This document shows positions 33,857 to 42,343 of a stretch of DNA of 64,000 bases, piece by piece. Position numbers and translations under genes: made by a program. This DNA is from Microbacterium sp. LWO14-1.2 (GTDB lineage: Bacteria; Actinomycetota; Actinomycetes; Actinomycetales; Microbacteriaceae): contig NZ_CP151633.1 in assembly GCF_038397715.1 (NCBI RefSeq), forward strand, positions 2,356,001-2,420,000, given 5' to 3'. The stretch's first letter is position 1. Each line of letters begins with the position of its first letter. The notes beneath the pieces were generated by a model. That model made no database searches. It saw only the letters and a list, made by a program, of their open reading frames with translations, and was not told the DNA's origin.

Positions 33857-35116
33857 ATGGGCATCGAACGCAACTGGGCAGGCAACGTCACCTACCGGGC
33901 GTCGCACATCGAGCATCCGTCCTCCGTCGACGAGCTGCGCGACGCGCTCGCGGCAGGCGAGAAGGTGCGGATGCTGGGCTCGCGCCACTCGTTCTCGGAG
34001 CTCGCCGACACCGGCGGCACTCTGATCGCGACCGACCGGCTGCCCCGGATGGTCGAGGTGAGCGAGGCCCGTGACGCGGTGCGCGTGAGCGGCGCGCTGC
34101 GGTACGGCGATCTCGCTCCGCTGCTGGATGCCGAGGGCCTGGCGCTCGCGAACCTCGCCTCGCTCCCGCACATCTCCATCGCGGGCGCCGTCGCGACGGG
34201 CACGCACGGCTCGGGAGACGCCGTCGGGTCGCTGGCCAGCGCGGTGCGGGCGCTCACGATCGTCACGCCTGCGGGCGACGTGAGAACGCTGCAGCGCGGG
34301 GACGACGATTTCGCCGGCGCTGTCGTGAGCCTCGGCGCGCTCGGGGCGGTGGTCGACGTGACACTCGACGTCGAGCCCGCGTACGAGGTCGCGCAGCACG
34401 TATTCGAGCACCCGGCCTGGGACGCGATCCTCCGCGATCTCGACGACGTGACCGGGATCGGCACGAGCGTCAGCATCTTCTCGACCTGGGAGCGCACCGA
34501 TGTCGCCGACCAGATCTGGGTCAAGCAGCGGCTGCCCGAGGCGCGTGAGACCACGCGGGCCGACCTGTTCTCTCGTCTCGACGCGGAGCCGGCGACGGCG
34601 AAGCGGCATCCGATCCTCGGCGTCGACCCGATCGCCTGCACCGAGCAGGGCGGCGTGCCAGGACCGTGGTTCGACCGCCTGCCGCACTTCCGGCTCGAGT
34701 TCACCCCGTCGGCCGGCGCCGAGATCCAGACCGAGTACCTCGTGCCGCGCGCCGACGCGGTCGAGGCGATCCAGGTCGTGCGCACGCTCGCGGGACAGAT
34801 CGCGCCGCTGCTGCTCGTGAACGAGATCCGCACGGTCAGGGCCGACGAGCTGTGGCTGAGCTCGTCGTACGAGACGGATGCCGTCGGCATCCACTTCACC
34901 TGGAAGCCCGACGAGGATGCCGTGCGCGCGTTTCTGCCGACTCTCGAGGCAGCGCTGCCCGGCACCGCCAGGCCGCACTGGGGCAAGGTCTCGACGCTCG
35001 AGGGCGCGGAAGTGCGGTCGCGCTACCCGCGGTTCGACGATTTCGCCGCGCTCGCCGCGCGCTACGACCCGGAGCGCCGGCTCGTGAACCCGTACCTGGA
35101 GCGCCTGGGCCTCTAG
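33857..35116 (+). CDS. Alditol-oxidase-like FAD oxidase (AldO/xylitol oxidase type)
   Basis: 419-residue VAO-family flavoenzyme with an ALO C-terminal domain. His44 in GSRHSF corresponds to the covalent FAD-His of Streptomyces AldO. Glu323 and Arg325 (NEIRTVRAD) and Lys377 (HWGKVS) correspond to the polyol-activating residues reported there (E320, R322, K375). It should oxidise the terminal carbon of xylitol, sorbitol or similar alditols to the aldose with H2O2 formation, in the cytosol. ATG 33857 has TATCCT about 7 nt upstream, so the transcript may be leaderless. An aldose 1-epimerase lies 1 kb downstream. Confidence 0.9.
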   Translation: MGIERNWAGNVTYRASHIEHPSSVDELRDALAAGEKVRMLGSRHSFSELADTGGTLIATDRLPRMVEVSEARDAVRVSGALRYGDLAPLLDAEGLALANLASLPHISIAGAVATGTHGSGDAVGSLASAVRALTIVTPAGDVRTLQRGDDDFAGAVVSLGALGAVVDVTLDVEPAYEVAQHVFEHPAWDAILRDLDDVTGIGTSVSIFSTWERTDVADQIWVKQRLPEARETTRADLFSRLDAEPATAKRHPILGVDPIACTEQGGVPGPWFDRLPHFRLEFTPSAGAEIQTEYLVPRADAVEAIQVVRTLAGQIAPLLLVNEIRTVRADELWLSSSYETDAVGIHFTWKPDEDAVRAFLPTLEAALPGTARPHWGKVSTLEGAEVRSRYPRFDDFAALAARYDPERRLVNPYLERLGL

Positions 35117-35183
35117 CGCGCTGCGGTCGGCCCCCGATGGGGGCCGCGGCCTGCCCCCGCGCGACACCGACAGTTGAGCCGGG

Positions 35184-35250
35184 CGCTTTCGAATCGCGCA
35201 ACTGGTTACGCCACCGGTCGAAAAGTGACCATTCGCGCGATTCGAAAGCG
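35184..35250. repeat. TTCGAATCGC palindromic element, copy 2
   Basis: 67-bp element with perfect 16-bp arms CGCTTTCGAATCGCGC / GCGCGATTCGAAAGCG and an interior GGTCGAAAAG. It lies between convergent genes and touches the stop codon of the SDR gene (35252), so it could also terminate transcription. Confidence 0.85.
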
Positions 35251-35251
35251 G

Positions 35252-36097
35252 CTAGACGTGGTCGCGCCAGGAGTACTGCGGGTCGTAGCCCAGCATCCGA
35301 CGTGCTTTGTCGATCGCGAGCAGGGTCTCGTTCTCGCCGACCTCGCGCGCCACGGGGACGTCGGGGAAGACCTCGGCGAGCAGCTCGGCGTTCGGCCGTG
35401 ACATGACCGTGTCGGCGGCCGCGATGATGTACTGCTCGAATCCCGGCGGGGCGACCTCGAGCGCTCGGCGCACGGCCTGCGCCCCGTCGCGGGCGTCGAT
35501 GTACCCCCACAGGTTCCACTTGCGCAGCAGGGCGTCGGCGTCGAACGACGGGAACTCGGCGTAATCCGCAGGGTTCATGACGTTCGAGAACCGCAGCGCC
35601 GTGATCGACAGATCGGGATGCCATCGCACGAGCTCGGTCGCCAGGCGCTCTTCGAGCGTCTTCACCAGCGAGTACACCGACTCGGGGCGCGGCGGGTACT
35701 CCTCGTCGACGGGGACGTACGGCGGCGGCGCGTCGAACGGGAGTCCGAGCACGGTCTCGCTGGACGCGGCGACGATACGACGGATGCCGAGGCGCACCGC
35801 CGCCCAGAAGACGTTGAACGTGGCGGGCATGTTGTTGTGGAAGGTGGCCACGTCGCTGCGGATGCCCGGCGCCGGGATCGCGCCCAGGTGCACGACGGCG
35901 TCGATGCCGTCGTGCTGGTCGCCGACAGCGGTGAACGCGTCGACGACCTGTCCGTAGTCGGTGAGGTCGACCTGCACGAACCCGGGGCCGCGCTGCCCGG
36001 CGACATCCATGCCGATGACCTCGATGCCCGCGGCCCGCAGCTCGCGTGCGACGACGGTTCCGAGCTTGCCCGATGATCCGGTGAGTGCGATGCGCAT
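35252..36097 (-). CDS. Extended SDR, NAD(P)-dependent epimerase/dehydratase
   Basis: 281-residue extended short-chain dehydrogenase. The nucleotide motif GSSGKLG is at residues 8-14, the Ser of the catalytic set is in AASSETVLG, and YSLVK (YxxxK) is at about residue 160. It resembles uronate dehydrogenases and UDP-sugar epimerases in length. ATG 36097. Its start region is divergent from aldose 1-epimerase (57-bp gap), and both are sugar-related. Substrate unknown. Confidence 0.87.
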   Translation of the reverse strand: MRIALTGSSGKLGTVVARELRAAGIEVIGMDVAGQRGPGFVQVDLTDYGQVVDAFTAVGDQHDGIDAVVHLGAIPAPGIRSDVATFHNNMPATFNVFWAAVRLGIRRIVAASSETVLGLPFDAPPPYVPVDEEYPPRPESVYSLVKTLEERLATELVRWHPDLSITALRFSNVMNPADYAEFPSFDADALLRKWNLWGYIDARDGAQAVRRALEVAPPGFEQYIIAAADTVMSRPNAELLAEVFPDVPVAREVGENETLLAIDKARRMLGYDPQYSWRDHV

Positions 36098-36154
36098 GTC
36101 ACCAGCGTGGCACGCCGGCCGGCGACACGGGCCGTTCGGCATACACTCGTCGGC

Positions 36155-37093
36155 GTGAGTGATTCCCCGGCATCCGACACCCGACTCCGTTCCGGACGGC
36201 AGCTCGTGATCGCCGGGCACGGTTATGAGGCCGCGATCGCGAGCGTCGGGGCGACGCTCCGTTCCCTGACCTTCGAGGGGCGCGACCTCATCGTGCCGTT
36301 CGCCGCCGACGAGGTGCGACCGGCCTACCGCGGGGCGACGCTCGCGCCGTGGCCGAACCGCGTCGTCGACGGGCGCTACACGTTCGGCGGCGTCGAGCAC
36401 CGGCTGGCCCTGTCCGAGCCGGAGCGGTCGCACGCCCTGCACGGTCTCGTCGCGTGGACCGAGTTCGCCGACCTCGTCGTCACCGACGACCGGGTCGTGC
36501 TGGTCGGGGTCGTCGAGCCGCAGACCGGCTACCCGTTCCGGGTCGAGGTGGAGGTCGAGTACCGCATCGACGCCGCCGGTCTCACCCAGACCGTCACCGG
36601 ACGCAACCTCGGGACGGATGCCGCGCCCTGGGGCGCAGGCCCGCATCCGTACCTCGTGGCCGACCCCGCCGAGCGGGTGGACGACTGGACGCTCACGCTG
36701 CCGGCATCCGAGGTGCTCACGGTCACCGCCGACCGGCTGAGCCCGATCGCCGTCGAGCCGGTGACCGCTCATGCGCAGTGGGACTTCCGCGTTCCGCGGC
36801 TGCTCGGCGACGTGTTCATCGATCACGCGTTCACGGGGCTGTCGCGCAACGACGGCATCGCCGAAGTGCGGGTGCAGTCGGCATCCGGCGCGGGCGTGGC
36901 CATCGCGTTCGACGGGGTGTGCCCGTGGGTGCAGGTGCACACCGCCGACACCCCGGTCGAGGCCACGAACCGGATCGGTCTCGCTGTGGAGCCCATGACG
37001 TGTCCGCCGAACGCGTTCGCCTCGGGCACCGACCTGGTCGTGCTGCCGGCGGGCGGTGCGCACGCGGCATCCTGGCGCATCCGCGCCCTCTGA
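36155..37093 (+). CDS. galM: Aldose 1-epimerase
   Basis: 312-residue galactose-mutarotase-fold protein interconverting alpha and beta anomers of aldoses. Landmarks: an Arg in APWPNRVVDGRY, the His pair in SHALHGL and GAGPHPYLV, and the catalytic Glu in LAVEPMTCPPNAF. GTG 36155 is preferred to an ATG at 36107 because the protein aligns from there. TACACT lies about 10 nt upstream of it, fitting a leaderless or short-leader mRNA. It could process aldoses released by the alditol oxidase upstream. Confidence 0.88.
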   Translation: MSDSPASDTRLRSGRQLVIAGHGYEAAIASVGATLRSLTFEGRDLIVPFAADEVRPAYRGATLAPWPNRVVDGRYTFGGVEHRLALSEPERSHALHGLVAWTEFADLVVTDDRVVLVGVVEPQTGYPFRVEVEVEYRIDAAGLTQTVTGRNLGTDAAPWGAGPHPYLVADPAERVDDWTLTLPASEVLTVTADRLSPIAVEPVTAHAQWDFRVPRLLGDVFIDHAFTGLSRNDGIAEVRVQSASGAGVAIAFDGVCPWVQVHTADTPVEATNRIGLAVEPMTCPPNAFASGTDLVVLPAGGAHAASWRIRAL

Positions 37094-37113
37094 CCTCGTC
37101 CCGGGAGCGCGGG

Positions 37114-37698
37114 TCAGCGCGCGAGCCAGCGACGCAGCGAGCGCGTGACCCAGGGCAGCACCCAGTAGGTCATGATCGGTGTGAGCACGAGGGTCGTCGC
37201 GAGGACGCGCAGCCAGATCGGCAGCTCGTTCCACCCCGGGATCGGGCTCATGACGTACGTGAAGAGGAGGTTCACCGGGAAGAAGCCCAGCCAGATCGAC
37301 ACCGCCTGCTTCCACCGCGGCGGCGCCGTCGGCACCGAGCCGGTGGGGGCGCCGTCGGCGGTCTGCACCGTGACCGATCCCGTCGCCGGATCGTCGAACC
37401 AGCCCTCGATGCCGCTGCGGCGGCGGGAGCGCTCGCTCAGCACGAGGCCTTCGCCGGTGGCGAGCCAGGCCGCACGTTCGGCGGAGTTCTCCCAGGCGAC
37501 CAGCGTCTCCTCGTCGGCGAAGCGGTACAGCATGTGCCACACGTGGGAGTCGGCGCCGGCGCGCACCCACCCGGATCCGAGGAAGCCCGGGTACGTGTTC
37601 GCCTTGTTCACGCCGCGCTGCACCCATTCGGTCGTCTCGGCGATGCGCGCCGGGTCGACCTCGCGGCGGATGGAGACGGTGATGGAGTCGCTGGACAT
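37114..37698 (-). CDS. ABM-domain protein with C-terminal membrane segments
   Basis: 194-residue protein. The N-terminal antibiotic-biosynthesis-monooxygenase-type domain spans residues 1-110 (VSIRREVDPARIAETTEWVQRG, HMLYRFADEE). Three hydrophobic segments follow from residue ~128 to 190 (VSIWLGFFPVNLLFTYV, IWLRVLATTLVLTPIMTYWVL). This soluble-plus-membrane architecture is seen in uncharacterised proteins; a membrane-associated quinone-related role is guessed. ATG 37698. Convergent with galM, 20 bp apart. Confidence 0.82.
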   Translation of the reverse strand: MSSDSITVSIRREVDPARIAETTEWVQRGVNKANTYPGFLGSGWVRAGADSHVWHMLYRFADEETLVAWENSAERAAWLATGEGLVLSERSRRRSGIEGWFDDPATGSVTVQTADGAPTGSVPTAPPRWKQAVSIWLGFFPVNLLFTYVMSPIPGWNELPIWLRVLATTLVLTPIMTYWVLPWVTRSLRRWLAR

Positions 37699-38112
37699 GG
37701 CGGGGCCTCGCAGAGTGCGGCCCGGATCGCGGGCACATCGGAAAGGGGAGCGCCGAGGGTGCGGGCGCTCGTCGATTCTATTTCGGATGCCGGCGGCCCG
37801 ACGTCGCGTTCGCACGGCGCGAACCGGCTCTCCCGTGGCCGGGGCGCATGTCGCGCAGCCCGAACCTGAACGCGCGTACATGTTCGCCCCGTACGGTCGG
37901 GACATGAGCAGTCACAGCTCGTCCGACAAGGACGCAGACAGACGCCCGCCCCGATCCCGCACGGATGAGCCCGTGCGGCCCGATGACCGCGAGAGGGGCG
38001 CCCGCGCCCGCTCGCTCAAGCCGCTCCGCATCGTCTCGCGGCCCCCGTTCCCCGCGACCTGACAGCCGACCGGCGTGCGCCGCACCGCCCCGGCGGGGTG
38101 AGAATGGGACGC
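37699..38112. other. 414-bp intergenic region
   Basis: Lies between the divergent ABM-membrane gene and thiolase. Contains no clear repeat or operator. One possible small gene (37904-38062) is listed separately; otherwise nothing supportable is seen. Confidence 0.5.
37904..38062 (+). CDS. Possible 52-residue hydrophilic protein
   Basis: 53 codons from ATG to TGA, encoding a highly charged Arg/Asp/Ser-rich peptide (MSSHSSSDKDADRRPPRSR...) with no membrane segment. TACGGT lies about 7 nt before the ATG, compatible with a leaderless start. Coding character is uncertain because GC-rich DNA gives chance frames and charged Arg/Pro/Asp composition is typical of spurious translation; no homologue is recognised. 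Confidence 0.3.
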   Translation: MSSHSSSDKDADRRPPRSRTDEPVRPDDRERGARARSLKPLRIVSRPPFPAT

Positions 38113-39300
38113 ATGAGCACGCGCAGTGAAGCCGTCCTGATCGATGTCGTCCGCACCCCGGTCGGACGCGGCAAGCCCGGCGGGATGCTGTCGGGCGTGC
38201 ATCCCGTCGACCTCGCCGCCGGAGCGCTCGCGGCGATCCTCGACCGCAGCGGGCTCGAGTCGCGGCAGATCGACGACGTGCTCCTCGGCTGCGTGAGCCA
38301 GGTCGGCGAGCAGTCCTCCAACATCGCCAGGCAGGCCGTTCTCGCGGCGGGGTTCGACGAGACGGTCCCCGCGGCGACCATCGACCGGCAGTGCGGGTCG
38401 AGTCAGCAGGCCGTGCACTCCGCCGCGCAGGGCATCATCGCCGGGGCGTACGAGGCGGTGATCGTCGGCGGCGTGGAGTCGATGAGCCGCGTGCCGCTCG
38501 GCTCGTCGGCGTCGGTCGCGGGGAGCCCGATGTCGCCGCGCCTGCGCGCCCGCTACCCCGACGGACTCGTCAATCAAGGTGTCTCGGCCGAGCTCATCGC
38601 TCAGCGCTGGGGCCTGGGGCGGGAGGAGCTGGATGCGTACGCCGCGGAGTCGCACCGGCGCGCAGCTGCCGCGTGGGACGAGGGGTTCTTCGACCGTACG
38701 GTGATCACGGTCGATGAAGCGCCGGATGCCACGACGGATGAGACCGTGCGGGCCGGCACCACGGCATCCGCTCTGGCCGGGCTGTCTCCGGCGTTCCGCA
38801 CCGATGCGCTGGCCGCGCGCTTCCCGGACCTCGACTGGCGCATCACGCCCGGCAACTCCTCGCCCCTCACCGACGGAGCCTCCGCCGCCCTGCTGATGAG
38901 CGCGGAGCGCGCTGAGCAGCTGGGCCTCACTCCGCGGGCGCGATTCCACGCGTTCACCGTGGTCGGCGACGACCCGCTCCTGATGCTGACGGGCCCGATC
39001 CCCGCGACGCGGCGCATCCTCGACCGTACGGGGATCTCGATCGACGAGCTCGACGCGTACGAGGTCAACGAGGCGTTCGCCTCGGTGCCGCTCGCCTGGG
39101 CGGCCGACGTCGGAGCGGATGCCGCCAAGCTCAACCCCCGCGGCGGGGCGATCGCGCTCGGCCACGCACTGGGATCGTCGGGCACGCGGCTGCTCGGCAC
39201 GCTCGTCGATCACCTCGATGCGGTCGGCGGTCGCTACGGGCTGCAGACGATGTGCGAGGGCGGCGGGATGGCCAACGCCCTGATCGTCGAGCGCCTGTAG
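38113..39300 (+). CDS. Acetyl-CoA acyltransferase (thiolase)
   Basis: 395-residue thiolase. The acyl-accepting Cys is in DRQCGSSQQAV (near residue 90), the base His in NPRGGAIALGHALG, and the second Cys in QTMCEGGGMA close to the end. The usual C-terminal CxGGGxG is CEGGGMA here, a mild variant. ATG 38113 is chosen from alignment (MSTRSEAVLIDVVRTPVG). It would cleave 3-ketoacyl-CoA in fatty-acid or branched-chain breakdown and stands near the valine module at 40.8 kb, but it is separated from it by a nuclease-like gene. Confidence 0.92.
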   Translation: MSTRSEAVLIDVVRTPVGRGKPGGMLSGVHPVDLAAGALAAILDRSGLESRQIDDVLLGCVSQVGEQSSNIARQAVLAAGFDETVPAATIDRQCGSSQQAVHSAAQGIIAGAYEAVIVGGVESMSRVPLGSSASVAGSPMSPRLRARYPDGLVNQGVSAELIAQRWGLGREELDAYAAESHRRAAAAWDEGFFDRTVITVDEAPDATTDETVRAGTTASALAGLSPAFRTDALAARFPDLDWRITPGNSSPLTDGASAALLMSAERAEQLGLTPRARFHAFTVVGDDPLLMLTGPIPATRRILDRTGISIDELDAYEVNEAFASVPLAWAADVGADAAKLNPRGGAIALGHALGSSGTRLLGTLVDHLDAVGGRYGLQTMCEGGGMANALIVERL

Positions 39301-39403
39301 CCTCGGCCTTCCGCTTTCGTATCGCTTGCCTCGGCCTTTCGCTTTCGAATCGCTTGCCTTGCAGTTTTCGACCACGGATAACTGCAATTCACGCGATTCG
39401 AAT
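39301..39403. repeat. TTCGAATCGC palindromic element, copy 3, with duplicated left arm
   Basis: Arms TTTCGAATCGC (39343-39353) and GCGATTCGAAT (39393-39403) enclose TTGCAGTTTTCGACC and CTGCAATTCAC. The left part is doubled: 39301-39328 and 39329-39356 are 28-bp tandem copies with 26 matches, the first starting exactly after the thiolase stop. Sits between convergent genes. Confidence 0.85.
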
Positions 39404-39412
39404 GGGCGAGGC

Positions 39413-40387
39413 TCAGTGCCGCAGTGCGGCGGCGACCCGGCGCACGAGAGCCTCCGGGGTACGCAGAAGGGGAGCGGTGACCTCGATCACCGTCCATCCC
39501 GCGGCTCGCAGCGCGGCGAGACGCTCGACATCGGCCGCCCATCTCTCGCCATGCAGCATGCCGAGGTATTCGATCGCCACTCGCTGCGCGGGATACGCCA
39601 TATCCACGCAGGCGATGAATCGTCCGCCCACGCAGACGTCGAAGTTCAGGTGAGGCTCGGGAAGTCCGGCGTCGATGAGGATGCAGCGGACGAGGCTCTC
39701 GCGCGGCGACCACGCGTCGGTGCGAATGAGGTCGAGGGCGGCCCGAAGACGCGCGGCGCCGCGACGGCGACCCGCCTCCAGCGCGCTCCGCAACTGCGAG
39801 ACGTTCGAGAGCGGAGGCCGACCCACGTCTCTGCGTCCGTGACCCGCCCGCCAGACCCTGCAGAAGTAATCGCCGAGCGCGACGAGGTCCGGCACGGACA
39901 GTGTGCCGAGCGATGCCCAGGTCGCCGACGGTGACGTCACCCTGAGCCCCCGATGCTCCTGCACGGCGGTCATGCTCGACAGCGTCCGGTGGCCGTGGAT
40001 GCCCGCCGCGCGCGGGAACGGCAGGTGTCCTGAGGCGCTGACATGGAGGGGGAGCTCGCCGTACTCCGCGATGCTGCCGGTGTCCGAGAACTCGAGCGGC
40101 AGCGGAGCGCCCCAGATCGATGCGGCGGTGGTGTGGCTGAAGAAGTGGCCGTGATGCAGGCGGACCGCATAGATGCGTGCCCGTTCCACACGGCAGAGGC
40201 GCTGCCGCTCGTACGGGTCGTCGATGTCGCGGAAGGAGTTCGCCGCACCGCGCGCGATCCGTACGCCGTGGAAGGGCGCGACCAGTGCGCGACGTCGCAG
40301 CTCGTTGCGGCTGGCGCCTTCGAGCCGTGCGATGCGCACGGAGAAGGCGGCGTCATGGGGGCCGAGAGGTTCGTCGTCAGTGCTCAT
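39413..40387 (-). CDS. DUF559-like nuclease-fold protein
   Basis: 324-residue cytosolic protein. An N-terminal helical/HTH-like region (LEGASRNELRRRALVAPFHGVRIARG) resembles AbiEi-type antitoxin N-termini. The C-terminal domain resembles a very-short-patch/DUF559 restriction-endonuclease fold: VDMAYPAQRVAIEYLGMLHG carries the Asp, Glu and His of such cores, near residues 265-290. Proteins of this build are frequent in Microbacteriaceae and of unknown function. No antitoxin or toxin partner adjoins it. It is bracketed by two TTCGAATCGC palindromes (39.3 and 40.4 kb), which is notable. Confidence 0.78.
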   Translation of the reverse strand: MSTDDEPLGPHDAAFSVRIARLEGASRNELRRRALVAPFHGVRIARGAANSFRDIDDPYERQRLCRVERARIYAVRLHHGHFFSHTTAASIWGAPLPLEFSDTGSIAEYGELPLHVSASGHLPFPRAAGIHGHRTLSSMTAVQEHRGLRVTSPSATWASLGTLSVPDLVALGDYFCRVWRAGHGRRDVGRPPLSNVSQLRSALEAGRRRGAARLRAALDLIRTDAWSPRESLVRCILIDAGLPEPHLNFDVCVGGRFIACVDMAYPAQRVAIEYLGMLHGERWAADVERLAALRAAGWTVIEVTAPLLRTPEALVRRVAAALRH

Positions 40388-40443
40388 GACGGCACGCTCG
40401 CACGGCGTTCGTGCGGTGGCGGGGTTATCCACAGGCAAGGTCG

Positions 40444-40504
40444 GTTCGAGTCGCGCAAAGAGCGAATCGAAGGGCAGGAAAACTGCAACTCGCGCGATTC
40501 GAAC
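40444..40504. repeat. TTCGAATCGC palindromic element, copy 4
   Basis: 61-bp element, arms GTTCGAGTCGCGC / GCGCGATTCGAAC (12 of 13 paired) with CTGCAACTCGCG in the right half. Located between divergent genes, unlike the other copies. Confidence 0.8.
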
Positions 40505-40536
40505 GCCCACCCCCGACCAACCCGGCCCGGATGAAG

Positions 40537-40570
40537 AAGACCCCCGCCGACCCGATTCGGCGGGGGTCTT
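40537..40570. terminator. Terminator-like hairpin between divergent genes
   Basis: Perfect 14-bp stem AAGACCCCCGCCGA / TCGGCGGGGGTCTT with a 6-nt loop, the classic actinobacterial terminator shape. It stands upstream of both flanking genes, with no gene seen to terminate, so it may end an unannotated short transcript or act as an insulator. Confidence 0.6.
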
Positions 40571-40781
40571 CGCGGTGGGTGACACCGCGACGGGAGCAGA
40601 AGCTCACCGTGAGCGCGGATGACCTGACTACCCGATCCGGTCTGCGTCCTGTGTCCGCGCATGTGCAGTTGTAGTCGGCGGAAGTGTCCGGCCGGTGAAC
40701 GGGCGGGGAACCCCGTGCGGCAACCCGCGCTCGAAGATGCATGGACACCCTAGTAATTCCTCGGATGCCGAAGTACACTCG

Positions 40782-40794
40782 CATTGTGCCAATG
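40782..40794. promoter_or_regulatory. CATTG-TGC-CAATG dyad at the mmsA promoter
   Basis: Short inverted repeat just after a -10-like TACACT (40774-40779) and 23 bp before the mmsA start. A candidate operator for an unlinked regulator of the valine module. Confidence 0.5.
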
Positions 40795-40817
40795 ACGGCC
40801 CGGAGGGACATCGCACA

Positions 40818-42317
40818 ATGACTCGCACCATCCCGCATTGCGTAGGCGGATCGCACCTCACTCCCGACAGCGGCCGCTTCGCCGACGTGTTCGACCCGAG
40901 CTCGGGGTCGGTCCAGGCCCGCGTCCCGCTCGCCTCGGCCGACGAGGTGCGCTCGGTCATCGCGAACGCCGAGGCGGCGCAGCTCGACTGGGCCTCGACC
41001 AACCCGCAGAAGCGTGCTCGGGTGCTGCTGCGGTTCCTCGACCTCGTGCAGCGCGAGATGCAGTCGCTCGCCGAGCTGCTGGCCAGCGAGCACGGCAAGA
41101 CAGTCGACGACGCGAAGGGCGACATCCAGCGCGGCCTCGAGGTCATCGAGTTCTCCGCGGGAGCCCCGCACCTGCTCAAGGGCGAGTACTCGACCGGAGC
41201 CGGCGCCGGCATCGACGTCTACTCGATGCGGCAGCCGCTCGGCGTCGTCGCCGCCATCACTCCGTTCAACTTCCCGGCGATGATCCCGCTCTGGAAGGCC
41301 GGCCCCGCACTCGCCGCCGGCAACGCGGTCGTGCTCAAGCCCAGCGAGCGCGACCCCTCGGTGCCGGTGCGCCTCGCCGAGCTGTTCCTCGAGGCTGGAC
41401 TGCCCGCCGGCGTCCTCAACGTGGTGCACGGCGACAAGGAAGCCGTCGACACGCTGCTCACCGACGACCGCATCCGTGCGGTGGGCTTCGTTGGCTCGAC
41501 GCCCATCGCGGAGTACATCTACGCCACGGCCGCCGCGCACGGCAAGCGCGCGCAGTGCTTCGGCGGCGCGAAGAACCACATGATCGTGATGCCGGATGCG
41601 GACCTCGATCAGGCCGTCGACGCGCTCATCGGCGCCGGGTACGGCTCGGCGGGCGAGCGCTGCATGGCGATCTCGGTCGCGGTGCCGGTCGGGGAGGAGA
41701 CGGCGGAGGCCCTTGCCGCGAAGCTCCGGGAACGCGTCGCCCGCCTGCGGGTCGGCCCGGCGCTCGCGACCGACGTCGACTACGGACCGCTCGTCACCCG
41801 CGCCGCGGTCGAGAGGGTGGAGGGCTACATCCAGCAGGGTGTCGACGAGGGGGCGACGCTGCTCGCCGATGGGCGCGGCTTCACGGTGCCCGGTCACGAG
41901 GAGGGGTTCTACCTCGGCCCGACCCTCTTCGACCACGTCACGACCGACATGGCGATCTACCGCGAGGAGATCTTCGGCCCCGTGCTCGTGATCGCCCGCG
42001 CCGCCGACTACGAGGAGGCGCTGCGCATGGCATCCGAGCACGAATACGGCAACGGTGTCGCGATCTTCACCCGAGACGGGGATGCCGCGCGCGACTTCGC
42101 GGCCCGCGTCGAGGTCGGCATGGTCGGCGTCAACGTGCCCATCCCCGTCCCCATCGCGTACTACACGTTCGGCGGCTGGAAGCGGAGCGGGTTCGGTGAC
42201 CTCAACCAGCACGGGGCCGACGCGTTCCGGTTCTACACGAAGACGAAGACCGTCACGAGCCGGTGGCCTTCCGGCATCCGCGAGGGCGCCAGCTTCGTCA
42301 TCCCCACCATGCACTGA
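40818..42317 (+). CDS. mmsA: CoA-acylating methylmalonate-semialdehyde dehydrogenase
   Basis: 499-residue ALDH-superfamily enzyme converting methylmalonate semialdehyde to propionyl-CoA plus CO2. Catalytic Cys282 is in GERCMA. The position of the usual general-base Glu reads GGAKNH, as expected for CoA-acylating members that lack this Glu. TPFNFPAMIPLW is the cofactor region. ATG 40818 with GGAGGG upstream; the long in-frame extension to 40695 crosses the promoter and is rejected. First gene of mmsA-acd-mmsB-ech, the lower valine/isobutyrate pathway, whose product feeds the methylcitrate operon 10 kb away. Confidence 0.93.
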   Translation: MTRTIPHCVGGSHLTPDSGRFADVFDPSSGSVQARVPLASADEVRSVIANAEAAQLDWASTNPQKRARVLLRFLDLVQREMQSLAELLASEHGKTVDDAKGDIQRGLEVIEFSAGAPHLLKGEYSTGAGAGIDVYSMRQPLGVVAAITPFNFPAMIPLWKAGPALAAGNAVVLKPSERDPSVPVRLAELFLEAGLPAGVLNVVHGDKEAVDTLLTDDRIRAVGFVGSTPIAEYIYATAAAHGKRAQCFGGAKNHMIVMPDADLDQAVDALIGAGYGSAGERCMAISVAVPVGEETAEALAAKLRERVARLRVGPALATDVDYGPLVTRAAVERVEGYIQQGVDEGATLLADGRGFTVPGHEEGFYLGPTLFDHVTTDMAIYREEIFGPVLVIARAADYEEALRMASEHEYGNGVAIFTRDGDAARDFAARVEVGMVGVNVPIPVPIAYYTFGGWKRSGFGDLNQHGADAFRFYTKTKTVTSRWPSGIREGASFVIPTMH

Positions 42318-42343
42318 TCTCCACGCCCCACGAGGACACCACC

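Larger units (their letters stand above)
40388..40817. other. 430-bp divergent intergenic region
   Basis: Between the nuclease-like gene and mmsA. It holds a TTCGAATCGC palindrome (40444-40504), a strong terminator-like hairpin (40537-40570) and a small inverted repeat at the mmsA promoter (40782-40794). No convincing gene is seen in it. Confidence 0.6.

Noticed and set aside
39413..40387. DUF559-like gene as half of an abortive-infection toxin-antitoxin pair
   Set aside because: No partner toxin gene is adjacent on either side, and the N-terminal resemblance to AbiEi is weak.
40444..40460. GGTTCGAGTC resembling a tRNA T-loop
   Set aside because: No cloverleaf, acceptor stem or anticodon arm can be formed around it; it is the left arm of palindrome copy 4.
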